NCBI RefSeq assembly: GCF_015163075.1
Contig: NZ_JADDXU010000006.1
Location: 124,001-188,000 of the forward strand
Length of the DNA: 64,000 nt
Reading direction: 5' to 3'
From: Streptomyces justiciae
GTDB taxonomy: Bacteria; Actinomycetota; Actinomycetes; Streptomycetales; Streptomycetaceae
In this document: positions 38,110 to 46,650 of the stretch, piece by piece
Layout: each line of letters starts with the position of its first letter
Numbering within the stretch: the first letter of the stretch is position 1
The notes under the pieces: generated by a model
What the model was told of the DNA's origin: nothing
The model's database searches: none
What the model saw: the letters and a program-made list of their open reading frames with translations, nothing else
Program-made: the position numbers and the translations under genes

Positions 38110-38772
38110 TCAGCCGGACGAGGCCTCCAGGCCCGCGAACTCCACCGTCGCGTCCTCCGAGTAGGCGCCCACCCGGCCCTGGTTGTACGGCAGTTCGGCG
38201 TCCGTGTACTTCACCAGCGGTGTGCCGTCGACCGCCACGGACAGCGCCGCCCCGCGCTGTTCGACCTGGACGTCGTACCAGGGACCGACCGGGTACTTCG
38301 TCCGTCCGGTCGCCAGGAAGCGCTGGCCGCCGGGATAGGCGGGGTCGCGTTTGCCGAGTTCCCAGCCGTTCGGCTTGAGGGTGATGTAGTAGAAGTGCTC
38401 CGGGTCGGTGTACGCCCAGACCAGCCACGGCACTTCCCACGGGTTCGGCTTGGGTGAGCGCAGCTGCTTCAGCGTCCGCATCCGGGCCTCGTAGCGCACG
38501 TCCGTGTAGTCGGCCGTGCTCACCACCAGGCCGGCGTGGGTGGTGCCCGGGTCCTCGGCGGCCATGGGGGACAGGGTGAGCGAGGAGTCGTCGCCGTGGT
38601 TGGCGCCCATGCCGTTGAACACCGACAGCCAGCGGCCGTGAGTGGTGCCGTCGATCCACGGCTTGGGGGGCGGGGCGTCGTCGCCCTGGCACTGGCTTAC
38701 GGTGATCGCGACGATCGCGGCGAGGGTGAGAGCCAGTGCCAGTCCGGTGACGCTGCGGCCCCTGCGTGTCAT
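38110..38772 (-). CDS. Secreted LamG/concanavalin-like domain protein
   Basis: 220 residues. A basic N-terminus and one hydrophobic helix (VTGLALALTLAAIVAITVSQC) indicate export or anchoring; the Cys near the end of the helix is not a good lipobox. The remainder has beta-sandwich patterns typical of DUF1080/LamG-like sugar-binding folds (VSTADYTDVRYEARMRT, HFYYITLKPNGWELGKRD, GPWYDVQVEQRGAALSVAVDG). It overlaps the epimerase gene by four bases and is last in the minus-strand polysaccharide arm, so it may bind the polymer outside the cell. The function is inferred. Confidence 0.7.
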   Translation of the reverse strand: MTRRGRSVTGLALALTLAAIVAITVSQCQGDDAPPPKPWIDGTTHGRWLSVFNGMGANHGDDSSLTLSPMAAEDPGTTHAGLVVSTADYTDVRYEARMRTLKQLRSPKPNPWEVPWLVWAYTDPEHFYYITLKPNGWELGKRDPAYPGGQRFLATGRTKYPVGPWYDVQVEQRGAALSVAVDGTPLVKYTDAELPYNQGRVGAYSEDATVEFAGLEASSG

Positions 38773-39932
38773 GCCGTCGAGTATGGCCCGGATGCCGTCA
38801 GCCCGACCGGGACATCGGCGGCGAAGTCCTCGGCCAGCTGGCCCAGGATGCGGCGCGCGGCCTCGCCGTCACCGAAGGGGTTGCCGGCGGTCGCCATCCG
38901 CCGGTACTCCGCCGGATCGTCCAGGAGGCGTTCCGCCCAGGTCACGATGGCGTCCGGGTCCGTGCCGATCAGCCGGGCCGCGCCCGCCTCCACCGCCTCG
39001 GGCCGCTCGGTCGTCGTCCGCAGTACCAGCGAGGGCTTGGCGAGGCTCGGGGCCTCCTCCTGGATGCCGCCGGAGTCGGTGAGGACGAGGTCGCACTCGG
39101 CCAGCGTCGCCGCGAAGTCCAGGTAGTCGAGCGGCTCGACGAGCGAGACGCCCTGCTGGCCGTCGAGTTCGGGCAGCAGCGCGTCCCGTACGGCCGGACT
39201 CTTGTGCAGCGGCAGCACGATCTCCACGTCCCCGCGCCGCGCGAGCCGGGTCAGCGCCCGCCCCATGCCGCGCATCCGCTCACCCTGGTTCTCCCGGCGG
39301 TGCAGCGTCACCAGGATGCGTTTGGCGTCGGTGCGGAACGCTGAGGTGCCGCTGCCCTCGGCCAGCACCCACAGCAGGTTGTCGATGACGGTGTTGCCGG
39401 TGGTGAACACCTGCTCGTCCGGGACGCCCTCGTCGGTGAGATGCCGGGCGGCGGCCGGGGTCGGGGCGAAGTGCCAGCGGGCGATTCGGCCGATGAGGCT
39501 GCGGTTGAGCTCCTCCGGGAACGGGTTGTCGATGACGCCGGTGCGCAGGCCCGCCTCGACATGGGCGACCGGGATCTTCTCGTAGAAGGCGGCCAGGGCA
39601 CCCGCCAGCGCGGTGGTGGTGTCCCCCTGCACCACCACCAGGTCCGGCCGCTGCTCCCGCAGTACCGTGCCGAGTTCCCGGACAAGGCGGGCGGTCAGGT
39701 CGGAGAGCTGCTGCCGGGTGCGCATCACGTCGAGGGCGATGCGGACGTCGACGCCCAGCATGCCGAGCATCTGGTGGAGCATCTCGCGGTGCTGGCCGGT
39801 GGTGACGACGACCGGCTCGAACTGCGGGCCGGCGGCCATCGCCCGCGCCACGGGCGCCAGTTTGATCGCTTCCGGCCGGGTGCCGAGCACCAGCATGGCG
39901 TGCACGGGCATGGTTGACGGAGGTGTGGACAT
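38769..39932 (-). CDS. wecB: UDP-N-acetylglucosamine 2-epimerase
   Basis: 387 residues, a non-hydrolysing epimerase that interconverts UDP-GlcNAc and UDP-ManNAc. LVLGTRPEAIKLAPVARAM is the signature N-terminus. Catalytic-site residues appear in VVQGDTTTALAGALAAFY (Asp), HVEAGLRTG (Glu), NPFPEELNRSLIG (Glu) and LVTLHRRENQGERM (His). DSGGIQEEAPSLAKP closes the UDP site. It lies with a processive GT2, implying that ManNAc or a related amino sugar enters the polymer. A 125-bp gap with a hairpin separates it from the GT2 gene. Confidence 0.92.
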   Translation of the reverse strand: MSTPPSTMPVHAMLVLGTRPEAIKLAPVARAMAAGPQFEPVVVTTGQHREMLHQMLGMLGVDVRIALDVMRTRQQLSDLTARLVRELGTVLREQRPDLVVVQGDTTTALAGALAAFYEKIPVAHVEAGLRTGVIDNPFPEELNRSLIGRIARWHFAPTPAAARHLTDEGVPDEQVFTTGNTVIDNLLWVLAEGSGTSAFRTDAKRILVTLHRRENQGERMRGMGRALTRLARRGDVEIVLPLHKSPAVRDALLPELDGQQGVSLVEPLDYLDFAATLAECDLVLTDSGGIQEEAPSLAKPSLVLRTTTERPEAVEAGAARLIGTDPDAIVTWAERLLDDPAEYRRMATAGNPFGDGEAARRILGQLAEDFAADVPVGLTASGPYSTA

Positions 39933-39952
39933 GGGTGCCCCCCTTGGGCATG

Positions 39953-39974
39953 CGTGATCGGCGCAGCGATCACG
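39953..39974. other. Hairpin in the GT2-wecB gap
   Basis: CGTGATCG and CGATCACG form a perfect 8-bp stem with a 6-nt loop, 21 bp ahead of the wecB start. It could attenuate or stabilise the transcript between GT2 and wecB. Confidence 0.45.
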
Positions 39975-40057
39975 TGAGGGTGATGAGAGGTGAGGTGAGG
40001 ACCCGCGCGGGGACCTGGCGCGGCCTGAATGTCCTCAGTCGAGCGGTACGGATGTCG

Positions 40058-41302
40058 TCAGGTGCGTGCCGTCTTGAGCCAGCCCCGCTGGCCGGTGAGC
40101 ATCCGCCAGAAGCCCCACCAGCCGGCCGCGAACCAGATGTAGCCGTAGAAGACGAAGACATGGGCGAGCAGGACCGACCGCACCAGGCCCAACTCCCTTT
40201 CCCGCTTGGCGTAGACGAAGCCGTACGCGTAGGCGGCCGTGAACGACAGCAGATACGGGCCGAGCAGCCACATGGGCGAGACCAGCGGATGTCCGACCTG
40301 GACGGAGGCCACGGTGGTGGCGCCGAAGGCGACGAGGAAGGACAGCGGCAGCAGCGAGGTGAGCAGGATCAGCACCGGGCTGGAGAGGTGGTACAGCAGG
40401 TCGACCGCGGCCTTCGTGGGGACGTCCCTGAGGATGAGCGGGACGAGTCCGGCCGACTGCAAGTGGCCCTGGAACCAGCGGGATCGCTGGCGGATCAGGC
40501 GCCGCAGGCTGAGCACGGCCTGCTGGGAGACGGCGGCGGTGGTGCAGTGCTGGTTGGTCCAGCCCTTGGCGATCAGCCGTACGCCGAGGTCGAGGTCCTC
40601 GGTGAGGCTGTCGCTCCACGGGCCGTCGCCGTCCAGGGTGTCGAGCGCCGACAGCCGCATGAACTGCCCGTTGCCGCCCATGCCGACGCTGCCGATGTAG
40701 CGGCGGGCGCTCTGGAAGACGTCGCCGTAGACGACGAACTCCATGTCCTGCATACGGGCGAGCAGCCCGAGGTGCCGGTTGTACATCCGGACGCAGACCT
40801 GGACCGCACCCGTCCTCGGGTCGTCGAAGTACGGGTCGACCGACTGCACGACGTGCGGATCGAGCCGTCCGTCGGCGTCGACGACGCACAGCACCACGTC
40901 CGCCGGGTCGTGCCCGGCGAGCAGGCCGGACTCGCGCAGATGGCGGACCCCGTCGTTGAGGGCGGCGCCCTTGCCCTTGCGGCAGTTCGGCGGGGTGCGC
41001 CGGTGCACGCGGACCAGGGTCGGATCGGCGGCCCGGGCGATCTGGAAGGTGCGGTCGTCGGAGCCGTCGTCGATGACCAGCGCCATGAAATTCCGGGCGG
41101 GCAGCGAAGTGATCCGCGCCAGGCTTTCAGAAAGCACTTTCTCCTCGTTGAGGCAGGCGAGGAGAAATACGTAGAACCGGTCTCTCCGGTCGGTCCGGGA
41201 GCGGCGAATTCTGCGCCTCGACAACAGAAAGAGACTCGTGTTGTAGCACCCGGCCATAATGATCAGAGTGATGCTCGACCACAGGAGCAGTTCAGTGATC
41301 AT
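40058..41302 (-). CDS. Processive family 2 glycosyltransferase, membrane-bound
   Basis: 414 residues. One N-terminal helix (LLLWSSITLIIMAGCYNTSLFLL), a cytosolic GT-A domain, then about three or four C-terminal helices. The domain has all motifs of processive synthases: ALVIDDGSDD, VVDADGRLDP (DxD), LTEDLDLGVRL (TED) and RQRSRWFQGHL (QxxRW), as in hyaluronan, chitin or PNAG synthases. It therefore probably polymerises and exports a beta-linked amino-sugar chain. It overlaps the small membrane-protein gene by 11 bp, like a PgaC/PgaD-type pair. The sugar specificity is not readable. Confidence 0.9.
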   Translation of the reverse strand: MITELLLWSSITLIIMAGCYNTSLFLLSRRRIRRSRTDRRDRFYVFLLACLNEEKVLSESLARITSLPARNFMALVIDDGSDDRTFQIARAADPTLVRVHRRTPPNCRKGKGAALNDGVRHLRESGLLAGHDPADVVLCVVDADGRLDPHVVQSVDPYFDDPRTGAVQVCVRMYNRHLGLLARMQDMEFVVYGDVFQSARRYIGSVGMGGNGQFMRLSALDTLDGDGPWSDSLTEDLDLGVRLIAKGWTNQHCTTAAVSQQAVLSLRRLIRQRSRWFQGHLQSAGLVPLILRDVPTKAAVDLLYHLSSPVLILLTSLLPLSFLVAFGATTVASVQVGHPLVSPMWLLGPYLLSFTAAYAYGFVYAKRERELGLVRSVLLAHVFVFYGYIWFAAGWWGFWRMLTGQRGWLKTART

Positions 41303-41534
41303 GACCGCTCCCGGCGCCGGCCTGCGTCCTTTGTGCCTGGCGGCGCAGTCGTATCCGGGCCAGCAATATCAGACAGGCCGTCAGGCAATAGAACAGAAAT
41401 CCGGCCCCCGCCGTCGCCTGTAGGGCTTTGGCCAAAGGTAGCCCCGGTACAGCTTCTGGCGCGGCCATCGCCCCTGCCAGGGGCAGCAGAGCCCCCAGGG
41501 CGGGTCGTCCGTACATTGTCCCCCCACATTTCAC
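41292..41534 (-). CDS. Small membrane protein, possible GT2 partner
   Basis: 80 residues from ATG 41534; ATG 41516 (MYGRPALG) is an alternative. Two hydrophobic segments (ALGALLPLAGAMAA and TAGAGFLFYCLTACLILLARI) and a basic, then His/Asp tail. It is the first gene of the minus-strand arm and overlaps the GT2 start. By position it recalls PgaD, the small partner of the PNAG synthase, but there is no clear sequence similarity that I can assert. Confidence 0.6.
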   Translation of the reverse strand: MKCGGTMYGRPALGALLPLAGAMAAPEAVPGLPLAKALQATAGAGFLFYCLTACLILLARIRLRRQAQRTQAGAGSGHDH

Positions 41535-41745
41535 AGCGCGTCCCCATCGCGCGAAGGTGAACGTAGCAGACGTCGAGGGCGAGTCAGAAGACTATTCGGA
41601 AAAAGGACATGTCCGATCTTCCAGTAGGGTCTGCTGGCATCCGGGAATTCACTCTTCGGCCCATTGACACCGTTCGTGCCGGTCAGAAGAATCAGTGACT
41701 TCCTGTTGGGAAAAACCTTTGCCAAGAAGAGGCAAAGTGGGGGGA
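41535..41745. promoter_or_regulatory. Divergent promoter region of the polysaccharide locus
   Basis: This 211-bp gap separates the two arms and is clearly more AT-rich than its surroundings. Near the plus-strand gene CTTTGCC/GGCAAAG (41717-41737, 7-nt loop) forms a hairpin that ends one or two bases before the strong ribosome site GTGGGGGGA. The AT-rich stretch continues into the first codons of the GT2 gene. No known operator was recognised. Confidence 0.5.
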
Positions 41746-43623
41746 ATGATCGTGAGACCGATGATCCGTCCTCGGCGACGAGGAATCTCGAAGTTTTCCG
41801 TGCTCCTGCTGCTGATCGCCGCCTTGTTGAGCGGCACTTTCCTGGCCGCCGGCGCCCAGGCCGCGCCAAAAGGTCATGGACATGGCCATGAAAACATCGG
41901 CGGGAAATCCGGACTGAATCGCGTCGACCTCAAAGGCTGGGCCAAGGCCCAGCTCAAGGCCGACGACGCCCGCCACGACAAGGCGCCCGCGAAGACCTCC
42001 GCGACCACGCTGTCGACCACCGCGGTCTTCCCGGCCCGCACCGCCACGACCGTGACCCGCCAGGCCGCCCTCCTCCGGGCCGCCGACGCCGAGGTCGCCG
42101 CCGCGGCCGACCCGAGCACCCTCGTGCTCTACGACACCGCGGGCCCCTACGGCCAGTTGGGCGAGCTGTACGCCATGGCCGCGGCCAACCTCGCGGGCCA
42201 CTTCGGCACCGTGACCGCCAAGCCGGTCCAGCAGTACACGGCCGGCATGGTCGACGCGTACACGGCCGTCATCTACATCGGCTCGACCTACTACTGCTGC
42301 GACATCCCGGACGCCGTCCCGGCCGCCTTCTACCAGGACGCCGCCACCACGACCAAGCCCGTGCTGTGGATGGGCGCCAACATCTGGAACATGGCGAACT
42401 CGGTGGGCGTAGCCCAGTTCACGCAGAAGTACGGCTGGGACCCGACGACGTCGTACTACGAGGACGGCGGATCGATCGGCACCGTGACGCAGGTGACGTA
42501 CAAGAACCAGGCCCTGACCCGGAAGATCCCGGCGGGCCAGGACGGCGGAGTGCTGCGCCCCAACGTCCTCACCGGCCCCGGCTACCCCGCCGTCACCCGG
42601 CTCGCGGAGGGCCTCGACACCTCCAACGGGCACACCTTCGGGTGGGCGGTCCGCTCCTCCAACCTCACCTACATCGGTGAGATCCCCTTCGCCTACGTCT
42701 CCGAGAGCGACCGGATCATCGTCCTGGAGGACCTCCTCTTCGACGCCCTCGCCCCGGCCACCACCGAACGGCACCGCGCGCTGCTGCGCCTGGAGGACAT
42801 CAGCCCCGACTCGGACCCGACCGAGCTGCGCGCGATGGCCGACTACCTCAAGTCGCAGAACATCGCGTACGGCATCAACGTCATCCCCGTCTACAAGGAC
42901 CCCAACGGCACCTACAACAACGGCGTCCCGCAGACGATCACGCTCGCCCAGCGGCCGCAGGTCGTCAGCGCCCTGAAGTACATGCTGGCCAGGGGCGCGG
43001 TCCTGATGGACCACGGCTACACCCACCAGTACGGCAACGTCGCCAACCCCTACAACGGCGTCACCGGCGACGACTTCGAGTTCTACCGGGCGCACGTCGA
43101 CGCCTCGGACAACGTCGTCTACGACGGCCCGGTCGCCGAGGACTCCGCCGCCTTCGCGCAGGGCCGGGTGACCAGCGCGCTGGCCGCGTTCGCCGCCGTC
43201 GGACTGCCGAAGCCGACGCTGTGGACCACCCCGCACTACGCGGGTTCGGCCACCGACTACAAGGCCATCAGCGCCAACTTCTCGGCCCGCCTGGAGCGTT
43301 CGCTGTACTTCTCCGGCACGCTGGGCGGCAACTCCGCCGGACCCAACGTGTTCATCGGCCAGTTCTTCCCGTACGTCGTGAAGGACGTCTACGGCACCAA
43401 GGTGCTGCCCGAGAACATCGGCAACTACGAACCCGACGCCTACAACAACCACCCGCCGAGGCTGCCCGCCGACCTGATCGCCTCGGCCAAGGCCAACCTG
43501 GCCGTCCGGGACGGGTTCGCCAGCTTCTTCTACCACCCGTACTACCCGACCCAGCCGCTCAAGGAGACGGTCGACGGCATCAAGGCCCTGGGCTACACCT
43601 TCGTCAGCCCGACGAGCCTGTGA
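41746..43623 (+). CDS. Secreted DUF2334 (polysaccharide-deacetylase-like) protein
   Basis: 625 residues from ATG 41746. A twin-Arg-containing basic N-terminus (RPRRRG) and hydrophobic helix (FSVLLLLIAALLSGTFLAA) ending AGAQAAPKG form a signal peptide. Residues about 115-330 hold a domain of unknown kind, and the C-terminal half is DUF2334: LLRLEDISPDSDPTELR with the acidic metal site, MDHGYTHQYGN with an HGxxH motif, and ASFFYHPYYP. Such proteins act as deacetylases on amino-sugar polymers. It overlaps the next gene by four bases (GTGA). Confidence 0.85.
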   Translation: MIVRPMIRPRRRGISKFSVLLLLIAALLSGTFLAAGAQAAPKGHGHGHENIGGKSGLNRVDLKGWAKAQLKADDARHDKAPAKTSATTLSTTAVFPARTATTVTRQAALLRAADAEVAAAADPSTLVLYDTAGPYGQLGELYAMAAANLAGHFGTVTAKPVQQYTAGMVDAYTAVIYIGSTYYCCDIPDAVPAAFYQDAATTTKPVLWMGANIWNMANSVGVAQFTQKYGWDPTTSYYEDGGSIGTVTQVTYKNQALTRKIPAGQDGGVLRPNVLTGPGYPAVTRLAEGLDTSNGHTFGWAVRSSNLTYIGEIPFAYVSESDRIIVLEDLLFDALAPATTERHRALLRLEDISPDSDPTELRAMADYLKSQNIAYGINVIPVYKDPNGTYNNGVPQTITLAQRPQVVSALKYMLARGAVLMDHGYTHQYGNVANPYNGVTGDDFEFYRAHVDASDNVVYDGPVAEDSAAFAQGRVTSALAAFAAVGLPKPTLWTTPHYAGSATDYKAISANFSARLERSLYFSGTLGGNSAGPNVFIGQFFPYVVKDVYGTKVLPENIGNYEPDAYNNHPPRLPADLIASAKANLAVRDGFASFFYHPYYPTQPLKETVDGIKALGYTFVSPTSL

Positions 43624-44654
43624 GGCGGACCACCGTCAGCAGGAGGGTCGTCACCGCGGCAGCGGCGGCGGCCCTCCTCGCCGCCGCGGGCTGTACGACC
43701 ACCGGCGCCTCCGACCACAAGAAACCGGCGGCCGGCATGCGCGGCATCACCCTGCCCTCCTGGTACCGCACCGACTACGACAGCCCCGCCGCCCCCCGCT
43801 ACCTCCGGGACATCAAGGCCACCGGCGCCCGCTGGGTCACCTTCACGCCCACCTGGTACCAGCGGCATCGCAGCGACTCCGAGATGCACCCCACCGAGGA
43901 GACCGCGAGCGACGCGAGCCTGCGCCGGATCGTGCGCCGTGCGCATCGGCTCGGCCTCCAGGTGATGATCAAGCCGCACGTCGACCTGCCCGGCGACGGC
44001 GACCGCGCCGAGATCCGCCCCCGCGACCGGGCCGCCTGGTTCACCTCGTACCGCCGCTTCATCACCCACTACGCCGACCTCGCGGCGGACACCGGCGCCG
44101 AGCAGTTCGCGGTCGGCACCGAACTGGCCGGGGTCTCCGGTGACCGGGACGGGTGGACCCGGACCATCGCGGACGTCCGTGACCGCTACGACGGCACCCT
44201 GACCTACGCCGCCAACTACGACGAGTACACGAAGGTCCCCTTCTGGAAGCGGCTCGACGTCATCGGCATCGACGCCTACTGGCCGCTCACCGACAAGCCC
44301 ACCACGGACGTCGGCCAACTGCGCCGCGCCTGGCGGCCGATCACCGAGGAACTCGCCGCGTTCGCCGAACGGCACGACCGGCGCGTGCTGTTCACCGAGG
44401 CGGGGTACGTCAGCCAGCGGGGGGCGACCACCGCGCCGTATGCGTGGGACATCAGCGGACGTAGTGGGGACGCCGAACAGGCTGCCGCGTACCGGGCGTT
44501 GCTGGACACCTTCACTGGTCTTCGTTGGTGGGCCGGGGTCTGCTGGTGGATGTGGGATGACTGGCCGGACAGTGGGGAGACGCCGGCGAAGTTGGCGTAT
44601 ACACCGCATGGGAAGGCGGCGGAAGGGGTGTTGAAGGACGCGTGGGGAGACTGA
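43620..44654 (+). CDS. Lipoprotein glycoside hydrolase, GH113-like barrel
   Basis: 344 residues from the GTG overlapping the DUF2334 stop. The N-terminus is RRVVTAAAAAALLAAAGC, with a good lipobox Cys at about residue 25, so Lgt would anchor it outside the membrane. The (beta/alpha)8 part shows GITLPSWY, WVTFTPTWYQ, VMIKPHVDLPGD, the likely acid/base Glu in FAVGTELAG, VIGIDAYWPL, and the likely nucleophile Glu in VLFTEAGYVSQRG. This pattern fits GH113 or related mannan- or amino-sugar-active families. It probably trims or senses the polymer made by the divergent arm. Confidence 0.8.
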   Translation: MRRTTVSRRVVTAAAAAALLAAAGCTTTGASDHKKPAAGMRGITLPSWYRTDYDSPAAPRYLRDIKATGARWVTFTPTWYQRHRSDSEMHPTEETASDASLRRIVRRAHRLGLQVMIKPHVDLPGDGDRAEIRPRDRAAWFTSYRRFITHYADLAADTGAEQFAVGTELAGVSGDRDGWTRTIADVRDRYDGTLTYAANYDEYTKVPFWKRLDVIGIDAYWPLTDKPTTDVGQLRRAWRPITEELAAFAERHDRRVLFTEAGYVSQRGATTAPYAWDISGRSGDAEQAAAYRALLDTFTGLRWWAGVCWWMWDDWPDSGETPAKLAYTPHGKAAEGVLKDAWGD

Positions 44655-44681
44655 GGGTCGTTGTGCGTCTGCGGGTCCGTG

Positions 44682-44712
44682 GTGGCTGGTCGCGCAGTTC
44701 CCCGCGCCCCTT
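44682..44712. repeat. 31-bp dispersed repeat, copy C
   Basis: Identical over 31 bp to 16070-16100 and, on the other strand, to 18144-18174. It lies in the 71-bp gap between the convergent glycosidase and chitosanase genes and is followed by CCCCTTTAGGGG, so it may work as a bidirectional terminator here. Confidence 0.85.
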
Positions 44713-44725
44713 TAGGGGCGTTTGG

Positions 44726-45631
44726 CTACGGCACCTTGTATGTCTCGCCGTACACCGCCCACGTCAACGGCGTCTCCAGCCCCAGCTTGCCCTCGCGCAG
44801 GAAGCGGCGTTGGGCGGTGTCGACGCGGGTGGTGTCGATGTCCGCCTTGCGGGTCCTCATCGCGGCCTTGCGGACGTCGAGGAAGGCGCCCAGGTAGGCC
44901 TCCTCGGAGCCGCCCTCGGAGGGCAGGTCGGCCTTCTTCATGGCGCTCTCGCGCAGGCCGTAGAAGCTGGTGGCGTTGGTGCCGGGGCCGTGGAAGACCA
45001 TGGCGTCGTAGTAGATGAACTGGCCCAGCGCGCCCAGGCCGTCGAGCTTGGCGAGGCGGACCGCGGGGTCGAAGTAGACGCGGTCGCGTTCCGCGTCCTG
45101 GGCCTCGCGGAACGCCTCGACCTTCGCCTCCGCCTTCCACGCCGCGGTGAAACCGGGGTCCAGGCCCTCGTGGGAGTCCGAGCCGTCGACCTCGCGCAGG
45201 GCGGGGAGGTAGCGGGCGAGGCCGTTGTCGGGGTGGTCCTTCGTGTAGCGCTCGACCAGGGTGAGCAGGTCGTGGGTGCCGGTGCAGAAGCCGATGATGC
45301 CGGCCGTGTAGCCCTGGCCGTCGCCGATGTCCTCGATGTAGGCGTAGGCGGTGCGCCAGTCGAGCGTGGAGTTCTCGGCGCTGGCCACGATCTGCTGGGC
45401 CAGCTCCTTCTTGGCCGGGGCGGCGAGGCCCGGCGGGAGCGCGGCGATGGCCTTGTCGTCGGCCGAACGTTTCTCCTCGGCGCGGTTCTTGGCCGCCTCG
45501 CCGTCCTCGCCGACGGCCGACTGCGAGGTGGTGTCGGGCTCCTCGGACGAGTCCGAGGGGGACAGGAAGAAGATCCCCGCCGCTATGGCGACGGGCACGG
45601 CCGCGAGCAGCGGCACACCGATACGTCTCAC
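44726..45631 (-). CDS. GH46 chitosanase, N-terminally membrane-anchored
   Basis: 301 residues from the GTG that overlaps the rhomboid stop (GTGA). GH46 enzymes cleave chitosan with inversion. The catalytic Glu86 is in VASAENSTLDW and Asp104 in EDIGDGQGYT; their spacing of 18 equals that of the Streptomyces N174 enzyme. IIGFCTGTHDLLTLVERYT, RYLPALREVDGSDSH, ERDRVYFDPAV and FHGPGTNATSF also match. Unlike secreted chitosanases it has a membrane helix (residues about 4-23) with no clear cleavage site and then a 60-residue charged linker, suggesting a tethered enzyme. Confidence 0.92.
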   Translation of the reverse strand: MRRIGVPLLAAVPVAIAAGIFFLSPSDSSEEPDTTSQSAVGEDGEAAKNRAEEKRSADDKAIAALPPGLAAPAKKELAQQIVASAENSTLDWRTAYAYIEDIGDGQGYTAGIIGFCTGTHDLLTLVERYTKDHPDNGLARYLPALREVDGSDSHEGLDPGFTAAWKAEAKVEAFREAQDAERDRVYFDPAVRLAKLDGLGALGQFIYYDAMVFHGPGTNATSFYGLRESAMKKADLPSEGGSEEAYLGAFLDVRKAAMRTRKADIDTTRVDTAQRRFLREGKLGLETPLTWAVYGETYKVP

Positions 45632-46551
45632 TGGGTCAACTCCGAGATGCGCACGAGCGTCAGGACCACGAGCAGCGCCAGCAGCGCCAGACAGGCGGTC
45701 GCCTGGATCAGATCGCGTCGCGGCCCCCGGGGAGCGTACGCGTAGGCGAGCGTGACGGCGCCGCCGGTGAGCAGTCCGCCGAGGTGGCCCTGCCAGGACG
45801 TGAACAAGGCCGAGCCGACGAGCCAGACCAGCATGTACGCCATGAAGCGGTTCACGCCGCGCATGTCCGACCCCGCGCGGCGGGCCAGCACGTAGTAGGC
45901 CCCCGCGAGGCCGAAGATCGCCCCCGACGCGCCCAGCGACTCCGTACCGGGGTCGGCGAGCAGTGCCTCGGTGACGGAACCGCCGACCGTGGCGAGGAGG
46001 TACAGCCCGAGATACCGGATTCGGCCCAGCGCCGGTTCCACGGCCCGGCCCAGCTGCCACAGGGAGAACATGTTCATCACGATGTGCAGCAGCCCGAAGG
46101 TGCCCTCGGTCGGCTCCAGGTGCAGGAAGCCGCTGGTCAGCAGGCGCTCCCACTGTCCGGCCACCAGGCCCTCGGCGTGGAAGTCGGACGGGTAGGAGGA
46201 CTGGTAGACGTAGTGGCCGCCGTCCGGGCCCACCAGGCCCGCGGTGAGCATCGCGAAACGGTCGACGATCGCCGGTCGGACCACTTCGCCGACGTACGCG
46301 AGCACGTTCAGCCCGATCAGTACGTACGTCACCAGCGGCACCGCCGACACCCGCCCGCCGACGACCGTGCGGGCCTGCCGTACCGACTTCGCGCCCTCCT
46401 TCACGCACTCCACGCAGTGGTGACCGACCGCCGCCTCGCGCATGCAGTCCGGGCATATGTAACGGTCACAGCGGGTGCAGCGGACATGGGACTCCACCTT
46501 GGGATGGCGGAAGCAGGTGGTGACGGCGGACTCGGTGGCCTCGGGTTCCAC
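45628..46551 (-). CDS. Rhomboid intramembrane serine protease with zinc-finger N-terminus
   Basis: 307 residues from GTG 46551, preceded by GAGGAG; the frame is open upstream but shadows the VWA gene. An N-terminal B-box-like zinc finger (CFRHPKVESHVRCTRCDRYICPDCMREAAVGHHC) precedes about seven membrane helices. The rhomboid motifs are HIVMNMFSLWQLG, the catalytic Ser in SLGASGAIFGLAGA, and the catalytic His in SWQGHLGGLLTG. It cleaves membrane-spanning helices of other proteins. It is translationally coupled to the anchored chitosanase, which makes that protein a candidate substrate. Confidence 0.93.
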   Translation of the reverse strand: MEPEATESAVTTCFRHPKVESHVRCTRCDRYICPDCMREAAVGHHCVECVKEGAKSVRQARTVVGGRVSAVPLVTYVLIGLNVLAYVGEVVRPAIVDRFAMLTAGLVGPDGGHYVYQSSYPSDFHAEGLVAGQWERLLTSGFLHLEPTEGTFGLLHIVMNMFSLWQLGRAVEPALGRIRYLGLYLLATVGGSVTEALLADPGTESLGASGAIFGLAGAYYVLARRAGSDMRGVNRFMAYMLVWLVGSALFTSWQGHLGGLLTGGAVTLAYAYAPRGPRRDLIQATACLALLALLVVLTLVRISELTQ

Positions 46552-46650
46552 GGCCGGCTCCTCGGGAGATGGGACGATCTGTGAGCCGGTGGGGACGGCG
46601 GCGAACAAAAATAGCCAATGCCCGTGAACAGAGAGACGGTGGGGGAACGA

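Noticed and set aside
41692..43536. 614-residue antisense frame over the DUF2334 gene
   Set aside because: Low-complexity Gly/Val/Arg composition without motifs. The plus strand has a signal peptide and catalytic motifs.
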